From the NCBI RefSeq assembly GCF_025947305.1, contig NZ_CP110009.1, positions 2,831,501-2,895,500 on the forward strand: 64,000 bases of DNA. Direction: 5' to 3'. The stretch comes from Flavobacterium sp. N3904. GTDB taxonomy: Bacteria > Bacteroidota > Bacteroidia > Flavobacteriales > Flavobacteriaceae. The translations under genes and the position numbers were made by a program. How positions within the stretch are numbered: the stretch's first letter is position 1; every line of letters begins with the position of its first letter. The notes beneath the pieces were generated by a model. The model saw only the letters and a program-made list of their open reading frames with translations. It was not told where the DNA came from and did no database searches. This document shows positions 19,894 to 29,283 of the stretch, piece after piece.

Positions 19894-20457
19894 ATGACCG
19901 AACTAATTGCATTTATAAATAATTTTCAAGAACTTGATTTAGAAACGGAACAAGCTGTCAAAAAATACTTTATTAAAGAAGTGTATAAAAAAAATGAATT
20001 TATTATTGAAGCCGGAAAGATATGTTCAAAAGTATGCTTCATTAAATCGGGATTAGTGCGCAGATTCTATTATGATGATGGTGATGATGTAACAAAATGG
20101 ATATATTCCAATAATCAGTTTATTACCTCATTAAGTAGTTTTTTTGAACAAAAACCATCTTTCGAATTCTTTCAGGCATGTGAAGAAACCATAGTATATA
20201 CCTTATCATATGCTGATGAACAAATTTTATTAGAGTATCCGTTGTTTTCTAAATTTCATATAAAACAACTTCGCCTTTACCTTTCCAGAATCAATGAGTT
20301 TCATCATTTGTATAAATTAATGAATGCTCAGGAAAAGTATTTGTATTTACTGACTTCATTTCCGCAGATTATAGAAAAAGCAAAATTAAAAAATATTGCG
20401 TCACTCATTGGCGTAAGCCAAGAAACTTTAAGCAGAATAAGAGCTTCAATTAATTGA
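19894..20457 (+). CDS. Crp/Fnr family transcriptional regulator
   Basis: This 187-aa protein has an N-terminal cyclic-nucleotide-binding-type beta-roll (about 25-115, with EFIIEAGKICSKVCFIKSGLVRRF) and a C-terminal helix-turn-helix (IASLIGVSQETLSRIR). No Fnr cysteine cluster is visible, so it is not an oxygen-sensing Fe-S protein. The lpxA paralogue begins 64 bases downstream on the same strand and may be co-transcribed. Confidence 0.85.
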   Translation: MTELIAFINNFQELDLETEQAVKKYFIKEVYKKNEFIIEAGKICSKVCFIKSGLVRRFYYDDGDDVTKWIYSNNQFITSLSSFFEQKPSFEFFQACEETIVYTLSYADEQILLEYPLFSKFHIKQLRLYLSRINEFHHLYKLMNAQEKYLYLLTSFPQIIEKAKLKNIASLIGVSQETLSRIRASIN

Positions 20458-20521
20458 CTTTAAATCAATAAAAAATAGTTTAATAATCCCAACATTTGTC
20501 TTCAATTTAAATAGACGTAAT

Positions 20522-21295
20522 GTGAAAAATATAATAATTGGGAAAGAAGCTAATATTGGAAAAAATGTACATATTGGCAATTTTACTATAATAGAGAATG
20601 ATGTGATTATTGGTGATAATACTTGGATTGGTAATAATGTCAGTATTCTTGATGGAACTAAGATTGGGAAAAATTGTCAAATCCATTCAGGTGCTGTACT
20701 GGCAGGAATTCCACAGGATTTAAAGTATAAAGGGGAATCTACTTCATTAGAGATTGGTAATAACAACATTATACGAGAGTTTGTAACCATAAATAAAGGA
20801 ACAGCATCAAAGCAAAAAACGAGTATTGGAGACAATAATTTATTGATGTCGAATGCTCATATTGGGCATGATTGTATAATAGGTAATAACTGTATTGTAG
20901 GATTTAGTGTTGGAATGGCAGGAGAAGTAATTGTAGGTGATTGGGCTAATATTAGCGGATTAACTGCAATACATCAATTTTCGGTTATTGGAGAACAATG
21001 TATGATAAGCGGTATTAGCCGAATTGTAAAAGATGTCCCGCCTTATGTAATGGCTGCTCGAGAACCTTTGAGATATGTAGGTTTAAATACTGTAGGTTTA
21101 AAAAGAAGAGGATTTGAATCTGAGAAAATAAATGAGCTAAAAGAAATTTACCGTATTATTTTTCAAGAAAAAAGAAATACCACATTGGCTCTGGAGTTCA
21201 TCGAAAAGCATTTTAAACAAACAATCGAGCGTGATAAAATTATACATTTCATCACACAATCAACAAGAGGAATTATAAAAGGGAATGAAAAATAG
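20522..21295 (+). CDS. LpxA-like acyl-ACP:UDP-GlcNAc O-acyltransferase (probable second copy)
   Basis: This 257-aa left-handed beta-helix protein has many I-G-x-N/D hexapeptide repeats over about 1-180 and the LpxA-type catalytic region NAHIGHDCIIGNN. A C-terminal helical domain follows (about 190-257, GFESEKINELKEIYRIIF). LpxA adds the first acyl chain to UDP-GlcNAc in lipid A synthesis. Core lpxA in this phylum usually sits with lpxC/fabZ, which are not here, so this is probably a paralogue. The start appears to be GTG (20522). Terminator follows. Confidence 0.8.
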   Translation: MKNIIIGKEANIGKNVHIGNFTIIENDVIIGDNTWIGNNVSILDGTKIGKNCQIHSGAVLAGIPQDLKYKGESTSLEIGNNNIIREFVTINKGTASKQKTSIGDNNLLMSNAHIGHDCIIGNNCIVGFSVGMAGEVIVGDWANISGLTAIHQFSVIGEQCMISGISRIVKDVPPYVMAAREPLRYVGLNTVGLKRRGFESEKINELKEIYRIIFQEKRNTTLALEFIEKHFKQTIERDKIIHFITQSTRGIIKGNEK

Positions 21296-21304
21296 ATACT
21301 CATA

Positions 21305-21332
21305 AACAACTCAAAAACGAGTTGTTTTTTTT
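21305..21332 (+). terminator. Terminator after the lpxA-like gene
   Basis: ACAACTC pairs with GAGTTGT around a 6-base loop, followed by seven T. Confidence 0.85.
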
Positions 21333-21354
21333 GTAATTGTAAATTTGAAACCCC

Positions 21355-22539
21355 TTATTTCCTAAACTGATTGCGAGTAATAATATTTTTGATTTTGGCT
21401 TTCAAATCTTCGCCAGTATCGTATACCATTTGTTCGCTGGTGGGAAAAGGAACAGCTCTTTTGTCAAAATAAGAATAATAATTGTCATCGGCAGCCCGGC
21501 GATCACCTTTGTAAGTTGAGTAAATATTTTCGAAAACAAACTCACTCGTGATAGGAAAAGAGTCTAATAACTGATTGGTTCTGAAATCAATATAATCTAC
21601 TTTGGCGGTGATTTGACAGGATTTAAATTGTCTTATTTCGTAGATTTTCACAGTTGCATTAATCATATTATCAACCATTATCGGTTTTCCTTCTTTATCT
21701 AGAGCGACTCTGCCGTTGGCATCAAGCTGTTTTTTTTGTCCGTCTTTTACTTGGCGTTCTTTTACAAATTCTCTTTCCTTAATTTGTTCTGGTGAGATTA
21801 AAATACTTCTGAAATTAATTATCATTCCGTAATCATAATTAATGTCTTTTTGTTTGGTACTGTGATAAACCGTCCATTTGTCATTCAATCCGTAGGTTTT
21901 AAAATCCAATAAATCGTTTTGAAGTTGTACCGGAATAATCATGTTTGTCTCGTTTTTGGTATACACTGTAACAAAATCGGTTCCCTTAAACTGTGCTTCA
22001 TCCATGATTTTGGAAATGTCTTTATAATTTGGATTTATTTTATCCAAATAGGTTAAGTCATCATAAACCCTACGATAATTCATCTTGTTTCCAGTAAGCA
22101 TTAATGCTTTGGCGTTGGTATATAAATAGTTGGATAACGCATTTTTACTGCTTATGATTTGATCGTTATAATTGTCAAAAGGAAAAATGGCATTGCGTCC
22201 TTCTTTGATTAATTTTAGCGGAAGCAAAGGTTTGATTTTCTCTTGACGGTCATTTAAAGCCAAATAGGTATTGTATATTTTCTCTAAATTATTTGGATTA
22301 TTCTCTTTGCTCAAAAAGCTAATTGAATTTAAATCCCGCTCTTTGGCCTTGGCGAAAGCCTCTTCCAATAAATAAATATAATCCTGTTTCCCTTTTTTTT
22401 CTTTATTGGTACGCAAATTGGAAATAGCAATATCTATAGCAGCATCGTAATTACCTGAAGCCAGGTTGTTTTGGGTTTGTTTTACGCCACAAGAAGTAAA
22501 TAATATAAAAAAAGCAATTATAAAAGTAATTTTTTTCAT
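21355..22539 (-). CDS. Hypothetical lipoprotein with helical repeat N-terminus
   Basis: This 394-aa protein has a signal peptide with lipobox (LFTSCG, Cys about 17). The N-terminal half (SGNYDAAIDIAISNLRTNK, then DRQEKIKPLLPLKLIKEGR) reads as TPR-like helices, and the C-terminal half is beta-rich. No catalytic motif is seen. It is convergent with the lpxA-like gene. Confidence 0.75.
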   Translation of the reverse strand: MKKITFIIAFFILFTSCGVKQTQNNLASGNYDAAIDIAISNLRTNKEKKGKQDYIYLLEEAFAKAKERDLNSISFLSKENNPNNLEKIYNTYLALNDRQEKIKPLLPLKLIKEGRNAIFPFDNYNDQIISSKNALSNYLYTNAKALMLTGNKMNYRRVYDDLTYLDKINPNYKDISKIMDEAQFKGTDFVTVYTKNETNMIIPVQLQNDLLDFKTYGLNDKWTVYHSTKQKDINYDYGMIINFRSILISPEQIKEREFVKERQVKDGQKKQLDANGRVALDKEGKPIMVDNMINATVKIYEIRQFKSCQITAKVDYIDFRTNQLLDSFPITSEFVFENIYSTYKGDRRAADDNYYSYFDKRAVPFPTSEQMVYDTGEDLKAKIKNIITRNQFRK

Positions 22540-22627
22540 TTTATGGGGGTAATGAATTTAGGTCAGTTTTAAACTTTAAATAGAATGCAAACTTACTATT
22601 CCTTTTGGGGATTATTTAATAAATTTC

Positions 22628-22660
22628 AAAAAAAAACCGACAAGTTTAAATTGTCGGTTG
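22628..22660 (-). terminator. Terminator of fahA
   Basis: AACCGACAA (22635-22643) pairs with TTGTCGGTT (22651-22659). A run of T follows on the minus strand. Confidence 0.8.
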
Positions 22661-22677
22661 GTATACTATTCTTTTAA

Positions 22678-23961
22678 TTACGGTCTTACAAAAGGAGGTA
22701 GTAATTTACTGGAGCATTCTCCAAAACCAATACGAACTTGTCCGTTCTGGCTATATCCTTTAATGATTACGGTGTCACCATCATTGATAAATTTTCGTTC
22801 GGTTCCGTCATTCAATTTTATTGGGTTTTTTCCACCCCAGGTCAGTTCCAGCATCGATCCAAAACTGTCTTCTGTAGGACCGGAAATTGTTCCCGAACCC
22901 ATCATATCACCAGAGTTTACACGACAACCGTTTGAGGTGTGGTGGGCCAGTTGCTGACTCATTGTCCAATACATGTATTTGAAATTGGATCTAGAAATGA
23001 TAGTTGGATTCGCATTTTCAGGAGCAATAGCTACTTCAAGATTGATATCGAATGAATGTTTTCCTTTTTGTTGTAAGTAAGGAAGAGGCATTGGTTCTTG
23101 TTTAGGGCCTTTGGTTCTAAAAGGTTCTAAAGCATCCAAAGTTACAATCCAAGGAGAAATGGTCGAAGCAAAATTTTTGGCTAAGAATGGTCCCAGTGGT
23201 ACATATTCCCATTTCTGGATATCACGAGCGCTCCAATCATTCAATAAAACCATTCCAAAAATATAATCTTCTGTTTCACCTACAGGAACATTCTCACCCA
23301 TTACATTAACATCGGTAGTAATAAAAGCAGTTTCCAATTCAAAATCTACCAAACGGGAAGGTCCAAAAACAGGACTGGTTTCTCCATTAGGCAACGTTTG
23401 TCCCATTGGTCTGTGTATTGGAATTCCGGATGGAATAATAGTTGAGCTACGGCCATGATAACCTACCGGTATATATAGCCAGTTGGGTAATAAAGCATTT
23501 TCTGGGTCACGAAACATTTTGCCTACATTGGTGGCATGTTCTTTACTAGAATAAAAATCAGTATAATCACCAATTAATACTGGGAGTTGCATTTCTACAT
23601 CTTCCATATTAAAGATTATAATATCTCTATGTTTGGGATTGTCTCTTAAGGTTGTATTGCTTTCTTCAAAAATATCGGAGATGCGATTTCGAACTAATCG
23701 CCAAGTTTTTTGACCATCGGATATAAAGTCATTCAAAGTATCTTGCATGAACATATCATCTGTCAATTCGATGCCTTCAAAATAATTTAACTGCTGTAAA
23801 GCACCCAAATCGATAGCAAAATCACCAATTCGAGTACCTACTGTAACGATATTTTCTTTGGTAAGAAAAACACCAAAAGGAATATTTTGAATAGGGAAAT
23901 CACTGTCTGGCAGTACATCTAACCATGATTTTCTACTAGTGTCGTTGGCTGTTATTGGCAT
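22678..23961 (-). CDS. fahA: Fumarylacetoacetase
   Basis: This enzyme hydrolyses 4-fumarylacetoacetate to fumarate and acetoacetate, the last step of tyrosine and phenylalanine breakdown. The ATG at 23961 (MPITANDTSRKSW) gives 427 aa, the usual size. The longer frame to 23997 adds a non-conserved start. Metal and active-site regions are visible: IGDYTDFYSSKEHATNVG, PVGYHGRSSTI, DFELETAF, NDWSARDIQ and the C-terminal GDMMGSGTISGP. Single gene with its own terminator, divergent from glyA. Confidence 0.95.
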   Translation of the reverse strand: MPITANDTSRKSWLDVLPDSDFPIQNIPFGVFLTKENIVTVGTRIGDFAIDLGALQQLNYFEGIELTDDMFMQDTLNDFISDGQKTWRLVRNRISDIFEESNTTLRDNPKHRDIIIFNMEDVEMQLPVLIGDYTDFYSSKEHATNVGKMFRDPENALLPNWLYIPVGYHGRSSTIIPSGIPIHRPMGQTLPNGETSPVFGPSRLVDFELETAFITTDVNVMGENVPVGETEDYIFGMVLLNDWSARDIQKWEYVPLGPFLAKNFASTISPWIVTLDALEPFRTKGPKQEPMPLPYLQQKGKHSFDINLEVAIAPENANPTIISRSNFKYMYWTMSQQLAHHTSNGCRVNSGDMMGSGTISGPTEDSFGSMLELTWGGKNPIKLNDGTERKFINDGDTVIIKGYSQNGQVRIGFGECSSKLLPPFVRP

Positions 23962-24035
23962 GATAGTGTTAATTGTTTGTTGAAAATTACATGTCAAATA
24001 TATTATAATCTAACAGTTAAACAAACGTTTTTTTG

Positions 24036-24043
24036 TATTTTTG
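24036..24043 (+). promoter_or_regulatory. Putative -7 element (TATTTTTG) of glyA
   Basis: TATTTTTG fits TAnnTTTG, 26 bases upstream of the preferred glyA ATG. This placement supports the downstream start, because the longer frame would begin inside the promoter. Confidence 0.55.
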
Positions 24044-24068
24044 CGTCAAATTAACGAAAATCAAAGAA

Positions 24069-25343
24069 ATGCAACGCGACGAACAAATTTTTGACCTCAT
24101 TCTTGAAGAACAAGACAGACAAATACACGGACTAGAACTTATAGCTTCTGAAAACTTCGTAAGTGACGAAGTAATGGAAGCTGCTGGATCTGTTTTAACG
24201 AATAAATATGCCGAAGGATATCCTGGCAAAAGATACTACGGAGGTTGCGAAGTAGTGGATGTTGTTGAACAAATTGCTATCGACAGAGCCAAAGCATTAT
24301 TTGGAGCTGAGTACGCAAACGTACAACCGCACTCGGGTTCACAGGCCAATACAGCGGTATTTTTTGCTTGCTTGAAACCAGGTGATAAAATATTAGGTTT
24401 CGATTTATCTCACGGAGGACACTTAACTCACGGTTCACCAGTAAATTTTTCTGGACGTTTGTACAGTCCTGTTTTCTATGGTGTAGATCAAGAAACTGGT
24501 CGTTTGAACTACGATAAAATTCAAGAAATTGCTACTAAAGAACAACCAAAATTAATCATCGCAGGAGCTTCGGCTTATTCTCGTGATATGGATTTTGAAC
24601 GTTTTAGAGTAATTGCAGATAGTGTAGGAGCTATTTTGATGGCTGATATTTCACATCCTGCTGGGCTTATTGCCAAAGGTTTAATGAATGACCCAATTCC
24701 TCATTGTCATATCGTAACGACTACAACTCACAAAACATTGCGTGGACCACGTGGAGGTTTGATTATGATGGGTAAAGATTTTGAAAATCCTTGGGGGTTA
24801 ACTACACCAAAAGGAGAAATTAGAATGATGTCATCTTTATTGGATCTTGCGGTTTTTCCAGGAAATCAAGGCGGACCATTGATGCACATTATTGCTGCCA
24901 AAGCGGTTGCTTTTGGTGAAGCATTGCAAGATGAGTTCTTTACTTATGCTAGACAATTGCAAAAAAATGCCAACGCAATGGCTGATGCTTTTGTGAAAAG
25001 AGGATACAATATTATCTCTGGAGGAACTGACAATCACATGATGTTGATTGACCTTAGAAACAAAGGAATTTCAGGAAAAGATGCTGAAAATGCATTAGTA
25101 AAAGCTGAAATTACCGTAAATAAAAATATGGTTCCATTTGATGATAAATCACCATTTGTAACTTCAGGTATTCGTGTTGGAACACCGGCAATCACCACTC
25201 GTGGTCTTGTTGAAGAAGATATGGAAACGATTGTTGCCATGATTGATAAGGTTTTAATGAACCATACCAATGAAGATATCATCGAAGAAGTAGCCAATGA
25301 AGTAAACGAAATGATGAGCGAAAGAGCAATCTTTGTGTTCTAA
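24069..25343 (+). CDS. glyA: Serine hydroxymethyltransferase
   Basis: GlyA interconverts serine and glycine and supplies methylene-tetrahydrofolate. The ATG at 24069 ([11 protein letters not shown]) gives 424 aa, normal for the family; the frame to 24033 is an unused extension. Motifs are [11 protein letters not shown] near 24, [15 protein letters not shown] near 55, [15 protein letters not shown] and the PLP-lysine segment [15 protein letters not shown]. It is monocistronic, and an A/T-rich dispersed repeat follows. Confidence 0.97.
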   Translation: MQRDEQIFDLILEEQDRQIHGLELIASENFVSDEVMEAAGSVLTNKYAEGYPGKRYYGGCEVVDVVEQIAIDRAKALFGAEYANVQPHSGSQANTAVFFACLKPGDKILGFDLSHGGHLTHGSPVNFSGRLYSPVFYGVDQETGRLNYDKIQEIATKEQPKLIIAGASAYSRDMDFERFRVIADSVGAILMADISHPAGLIAKGLMNDPIPHCHIVTTTTHKTLRGPRGGLIMMGKDFENPWGLTTPKGEIRMMSSLLDLAVFPGNQGGPLMHIIAAKAVAFGEALQDEFFTYARQLQKNANAMADAFVKRGYNIISGGTDNHMMLIDLRNKGISGKDAENALVKAEITVNKNMVPFDDKSPFVTSGIRVGTPAITTRGLVEEDMETIVAMIDKVLMNHTNEDIIEEVANEVNEMMSERAIFVF

Positions 25344-25349
25344 ATTTTT

Positions 25350-25470
25350 GTTTAATAGTTTAAAGAGTTTAAAGTTTAAGGTTTTGTATTGTGCAAAAGT
25401 TCGAACTTTAAACTCTTTTTTTTTAGAAAACCTTAAACTTTAAACAAATTTTTAAACCTTAAACTAATTT
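25350..25470. repeat. TTTAAACTTTAAAC-type inverted repeat, copy 2
   Basis: Several GTTTAAAGTTTAAGG-type units occur in both orientations between glyA and miaE. One pair (GAGTTTAAAGTT near 25365 and AACTTTAAACTC near 25410) forms a hairpin followed by a T run, so it can also terminate glyA. AAACTTTAAACAAATTTTT is shared with copy 1 at 16041-16120. Confidence 0.5.
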
Positions 25471-25474
25471 TAAA

Positions 25475-26068
25475 ATGTCAGTACTAAGATTAAAATTGCC
25501 AACCGATCCCAGATGGGTAAATATTGTAGAAAAAAACATCGAAGAGATTCTTACGGATCATGCTTGGTGCGAACAAAAAGCGGCTACAAATGCTATTACC
25601 ATTATCACCAATAATTCAGAACACCAAGATTTGGTGAAGGATTTATTGGCCTTGGCCAAAGAAGAAATCGATCATTTTGAACAAGTGCACAATATTATTA
25701 TCAAACGTGGTTTGAAATTGGGCCGCGAGCGCAAAGACGATTATGTAAACGAATTGTATTTGTACATGAAAAAAAGCGGAGATGGAAGCCGTGTTTCAGG
25801 ATTGGTGGAACGTTTATTGTTTTCGGCCATGATTGAAGCCAGAAGCTGCGAGCGTTTCAAAGTACTTTCAGAGAATTTTAAAGATGAAGAGTTAGCCAAA
25901 TTTTATCGTGATTTAATGGAAAGCGAAGCAGGTCATTATACTACTTTTATAACTTACGCCCGAAAATATGGGGTTGGAATCGATGTCGAAAAACGTTGGA
26001 GAGAATGGCTGGAATTTGAAGAATCCATTATTGCCAATTATGGCAAAAGTGAGACGATTCACGGGTAG
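25475..26068 (+). CDS. miaE: tRNA-(ms2io6A)-hydroxylase MiaE
   Basis: MiaE is a non-haem diiron enzyme that hydroxylates the isopentenyl group of 2-methylthio-N6-isopentenyladenosine at tRNA position 37. The 197-aa protein has a ferritin-like four-helix fold with iron ligands visible as HAWCEQKAA, KEEIDHFEQVH (E-x-x-H), MIEARSCERF and ESEAGHYTTF (E-x-x-H). Length is normal. It is transcribed alone or with the following GNAT gene (96-base gap). Confidence 0.92.
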   Translation: MSVLRLKLPTDPRWVNIVEKNIEEILTDHAWCEQKAATNAITIITNNSEHQDLVKDLLALAKEEIDHFEQVHNIIIKRGLKLGRERKDDYVNELYLYMKKSGDGSRVSGLVERLLFSAMIEARSCERFKVLSENFKDEELAKFYRDLMESEAGHYTTFITYARKYGVGIDVEKRWREWLEFEESIIANYGKSETIHG

Positions 26069-26164
26069 CTTTTAATTGTAAATGGTGAATAGTGAATAGT
26101 GAGAAGTCATTGTGGTTAATCATCATCATAGATTCTTATTATTAGTTATAATTAATTGAAATAA

Positions 26165-26686
26165 ATGATAAAGATAGTAGCAGCTACGGCAAACGATTAT
26201 AATACAATTCAAAGTATTGCATATCAAACTTGGCCTATTGCTTATGGCGAAATCCTTTCGAAAGCGCAATTGGATTTTATGTTGGAAGCTTTTTATAATG
26301 AAGAAGCGCTAAAGGACAGTGTTACCAATAAGGGACATTATTTTGTATTGGCCAAAGAAGGAGAGGAGATTTTAGGTTTTGCTTCCTATGAGCATCATTA
26401 CAACCAAAAACAACAAACCAAAATTCATAAAATTTATATTTTACCACAAACACAAGGAAAAGGAATTGGAAAGAAATTAATTGATTTTGTCGAAAGTGTA
26501 GCCAAAGAGAACGATTCGACCGCACTTTCGCTAAACGTAAACCGATTCAATAAAGCATTACATTTTTATCAAAAATTAGGATTCGAAATCGTGGAAGAAG
26601 TTAATATTGAATTGGATCACGGTTACCTTATGGAAGATTATGTTATGGAGAAACCGATTGCTTCTCCTATTCGCTCAGGTCAATAA
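26165..26686 (+). CDS. GNAT family N-acetyltransferase
   Basis: This 173-aa protein has the GNAT core: IYILPQTQGKGIGKKLIDFV with Q/R-x-x-G-x-G/A for acetyl-CoA at about 97-116, then LSLNVNRFNKALHFYQKLGF, the final motif of the fold. The substrate is unknown. Confidence 0.85.
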   Translation: MIKIVAATANDYNTIQSIAYQTWPIAYGEILSKAQLDFMLEAFYNEEALKDSVTNKGHYFVLAKEGEEILGFASYEHHYNQKQQTKIHKIYILPQTQGKGIGKKLIDFVESVAKENDSTALSLNVNRFNKALHFYQKLGFEIVEEVNIELDHGYLMEDYVMEKPIASPIRSGQ

Positions 26687-26806
26687 ATTTATTATTGAAT
26701 TTGTTACAATCTTAAAATGCGTTTAAAGAACCCTTTTGAAAATAACGCATTCAATATTCCCAAATAAATTCGGGATTGGCTTATTACCTTTAATTTTAAA
26801 ATTGTA

Positions 26807-26838
26807 TTTACTTAAGCTAAAAACATTAGAATTGACGG
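26807..26838. repeat. Decayed copy of the GIY-YIG element end
   Basis: ACTTAAGCTAAAAACATTAG followed by AATTGACGG resembles the right end of the neighbouring element (ACTTAGGCCAAAAACACTCG at about 27373-27392, then AAGTTACGG). It lies just outside the left end, so an older copy probably decayed here. Nothing else is seen in 26687-26861. Confidence 0.4.
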
Positions 26839-26861
26839 GAGAAGATACAAATCAATAAGGT

Positions 26862-27400
26862 CGTCAGTTCGAGTGTTTTTTAAAGCTAAACGGATTTTCT
26901 TTGTAAAACGAAATGTTCTGCTTTAAAAAATGTATCGAGAACCCTTACATTAATATTACTTCTCAAAATTCCAATAAGTTTAGGAAGAATTTATAATTTG
27001 AATCTTTTCTTAGCTAAATTTGGAAGGGAATCATAATCATCATTAATCAAAGCTTCTTTTTTCGCTTGTGACCACTTTTTGATTTGTTTCTCTTTTTCTA
27101 TTGCAATATTTATATCTGTGAATTCACAATAAAAAACCAATTCGACAGGTCTTTTATTAAAGGTGTAACAATCTGGATAAAATCCTGATTGATGTTGAAA
27201 TATTCTTTGTGCCAAATTGCTCGTAACCCCGGTATAATAAGTTTTGTTGGAACACTTTAATATATAGACATAAGATTGTTTCATAATGCTAAAGTAAATA
27301 ATATTTTGTACTCTTATAAAAAGCTTCTCGATACATTTTTGGCGCATTAACTTTCGTTTTCAAATAGTAATTACTTAGGCCAAAAACACTCGAAGTTACG
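26862..27400. mobile_element. GIY-YIG unit with inverted hairpin ends
   Basis: The left end runs CGTCAGTTCGAGTG, a stem TTTTTTAAAGC (26876-26886) with complement GCTTTAAAAAA (26920-26930), then TGTATCGAGAA. The right end is the same layout inverted: TTCTCGATACA, stem TTTTTGGC (27336-27343) with GCCAAAAA (27379-27386), then CACTCGAAGTTACG. Inner arms AAAAATGTATCGAGAA (26926-26941 and 27325-27340) are 16-bp perfect inverted repeats. The stems differ in sequence but both pair. The unit encloses only the GIY-YIG gene. Confidence 0.6.
26991..27284 (-). CDS. GIY-YIG endonuclease-like protein (UPF0213 type)
   Basis: This 97-aa protein starts at the ATG at 27284 (MKQSYVYILKCSN). The GIY-YIG motif is present as YVYILKC...YYTGVT. 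The conserved Arg is in AQRIFQHQSG, and the catalytic Glu is in AIEKEKQIKKWS. The frame is open to 27347, but that extension crosses the inverted repeat and is not family-like. It is the only gene in the inverted-repeat unit and probably linked to its movement. Confidence 0.88.
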   Translation of the reverse strand: MKQSYVYILKCSNKTYYTGVTSNLAQRIFQHQSGFYPDCYTFNKRPVELVFYCEFTDINIAIEKEKQIKKWSQAKKEALINDDYDSLPNLAKKRFKL

Positions 27401-27603
27401 GAGCTCTAAAATTTTGATGGATTTTTATATAAAACCAGGTTTTAAGAGTCGATAATAAAACCTATAAATTTTATAAGTTAATCAATTTTTTTTTTAAATT
27501 AATTTCGTGTAACATTCTGTAATTCAGAAAAATGAGTAATTTTAATACTTTGTTTTATGGAATTTTTCATTTGTTAAATTAAAAACTTTAAAAATTAAAA
27601 TAC

Positions 27604-28068
27604 ATGAAAACATCACACATTTACCCTGGAGCATATACCTTGAATGCCTACATAACAATCAAAGGATGTAGCGACGCTATTGAGTTTTACAAAAAAGCAT
27701 TTGACGCAACAGAAAAAGGCCGATTATTGATGCCAGACGGTAAAATTGGTCACGCAGAAATAGATATTGAAGGCTCTTTACTGATGATGGCCGACGAGAA
27801 TATCGATTGGGGAAATAAAAGTCCTTTGACCATTGGTGGAAACCCAATGTCTTTTGGATTGTATGTAAAAGATGCCGATGCCGTATTTCAAAAAGCACTT
27901 GATGCAGGTGCAACTCTGGTGATGGCTATTGAAGATATGTTTTATGGAGATCGAGTAGGGCAGGTAATGGATCCTTTTGGCTATAAATGGATGATCACAA
28001 CGCACAAAGAAGACATGAGTTTTGAAGAAATGCAAAAGCGATTTGACAGCATGATGTCTGCACAATAA
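27604..28068 (+). CDS. VOC superfamily protein (PhnB/glyoxalase-like)
   Basis: This 154-aa protein has the PhnB-like VOC pattern: LNAYITIKGCSDAIEFYKKAF, GKIGHAEIDIEGSLLMMADE, SFGLYVKDADAVFQKALDAGA, DRVGQVMDPFGYKW. These are two beta-alpha-beta-beta-beta units forming one metal-site cavity. Substrate unknown. Single gene; the 319 bases upstream hold the right end of the GIY-YIG element. Confidence 0.85.
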   Translation: MKTSHIYPGAYTLNAYITIKGCSDAIEFYKKAFDATEKGRLLMPDGKIGHAEIDIEGSLLMMADENIDWGNKSPLTIGGNPMSFGLYVKDADAVFQKALDAGATLVMAIEDMFYGDRVGQVMDPFGYKWMITTHKEDMSFEEMQKRFDSMMSAQ

Positions 28069-28188
28069 TCATTTTATTTGACTACTATTTAAATTGGAAT
28101 TATGTAAGAATCATTCTTTTTTTACAATTTTTTAAGTCGTATATTTATATCAGTTTTCGTATGTAAATAAGCGTCAAAAAAATACAAA

Positions 28189-29283
28189 ATGAATTTCAAA
28201 TCAATATTTGTTTATGGATATGTTTTTTTTCTGGTAGTATCTTGTTCTAAGAAAGAAGATGGCGAGATTAAGCCCACTTTTGGGGATGTTACCGAAAGTG
28301 TTTACGCCTCAGGAGTAGTAAAATCAGAGGGTCAGTATGTTGTTTATGCAACTGTAAGTGGAAATTTAAAAAAAATAGACGCTACGGTTGGACAAACAAT
28401 ATTTGTGGGTCAAAAGTTATTCGAATTAGACGAAGATCGAGCTAATTTGAACTCTCAAAATGCGGAATTGGCTTATCAACTCAGTAAAGAGAACAATCAA
28501 TACTCTAAAGATCGTATTGCCGAAATAGAAATAAAAATTCTATCTGCAAAAAACAAAATGCTTTTAGATGAATCTATTCTAAAACGAAATAAAAAAGTGA
28601 AAGAGTTAGAATATATTTCGGATGTAGAATACGAAAGATTAGTACTCACTTACAAAACTTCAAAACTAGAATATGAAGCTGCAATAAAACAATTGGCACA
28701 ACTCAAAGCGCAATTGCAAAACCAAGAAACTATAAATAGCAATACACTAAAAATCAATCAAAAAAATCAAAAAGATTTTACTGTCAAAAGCGCATTTTCG
28801 GGACAATTATTTGACATATTGGTTCGAGAAGGCGCTTATATTACACCACAAATTCCGTTAGCGACCATAGGAAAAGCCAACGCCTTCTTGTTAGAACTTG
28901 AAGTCGATGAAAACGATATGGTTCGAGTAACTCTCGGACAAAAAGTCTATGTTACCATGGACAGTTATAAAGGAGCTGTTTTTGAGGCAATAATTGATAA
29001 AATTTATCCAATTATGGTAGAACAATCCCGAACATTCAAAATTGAAGCTCACTTTGTAAAACCACCTCCTAAACTTTATCCAAACTTAACTGCCGAAGCG
29101 AATATCGTGATTAAAACCAAAAAGAATGTAATTACAATTCCAAAGAATTATTTGATTCAAAACGAATATGTTTTAGTCAGTAAAAAGGAAAAAAGAAAAG
29201 TAAAAACAGGCTTGAGTGATTATCAAAAAGTCGAAATTTTGGAAGGTCTAAAACCAGACGAATCTATTTTTAAACCCGAATAA
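28189..29283 (+). CDS. ABC exporter periplasmic adaptor (HlyD/MacA-type lipoprotein)
   Basis: This 364-aa adaptor has a signal peptide with lipobox (LVVSCSKK, Cys about 19), a lipoyl-like half motif (GNLKKIDATVGQTIFVGQKLF near 60) and a coiled-coil hairpin (about 90-190). A second lipoyl half (SAFSGQLFDILVREGAYI) and a beta-barrel domain follow. Its stop overlaps the ATG of the permease by one base. It links the inner-membrane ABC exporter to an outer-membrane channel encoded elsewhere. Confidence 0.88.
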   Translation: MNFKSIFVYGYVFFLVVSCSKKEDGEIKPTFGDVTESVYASGVVKSEGQYVVYATVSGNLKKIDATVGQTIFVGQKLFELDEDRANLNSQNAELAYQLSKENNQYSKDRIAEIEIKILSAKNKMLLDESILKRNKKVKELEYISDVEYERLVLTYKTSKLEYEAAIKQLAQLKAQLQNQETINSNTLKINQKNQKDFTVKSAFSGQLFDILVREGAYITPQIPLATIGKANAFLLELEVDENDMVRVTLGQKVYVTMDSYKGAVFEAIIDKIYPIMVEQSRTFKIEAHFVKPPPKLYPNLTAEANIVIKTKKNVITIPKNYLIQNEYVLVSKKEKRKVKTGLSDYQKVEILEGLKPDESIFKPE

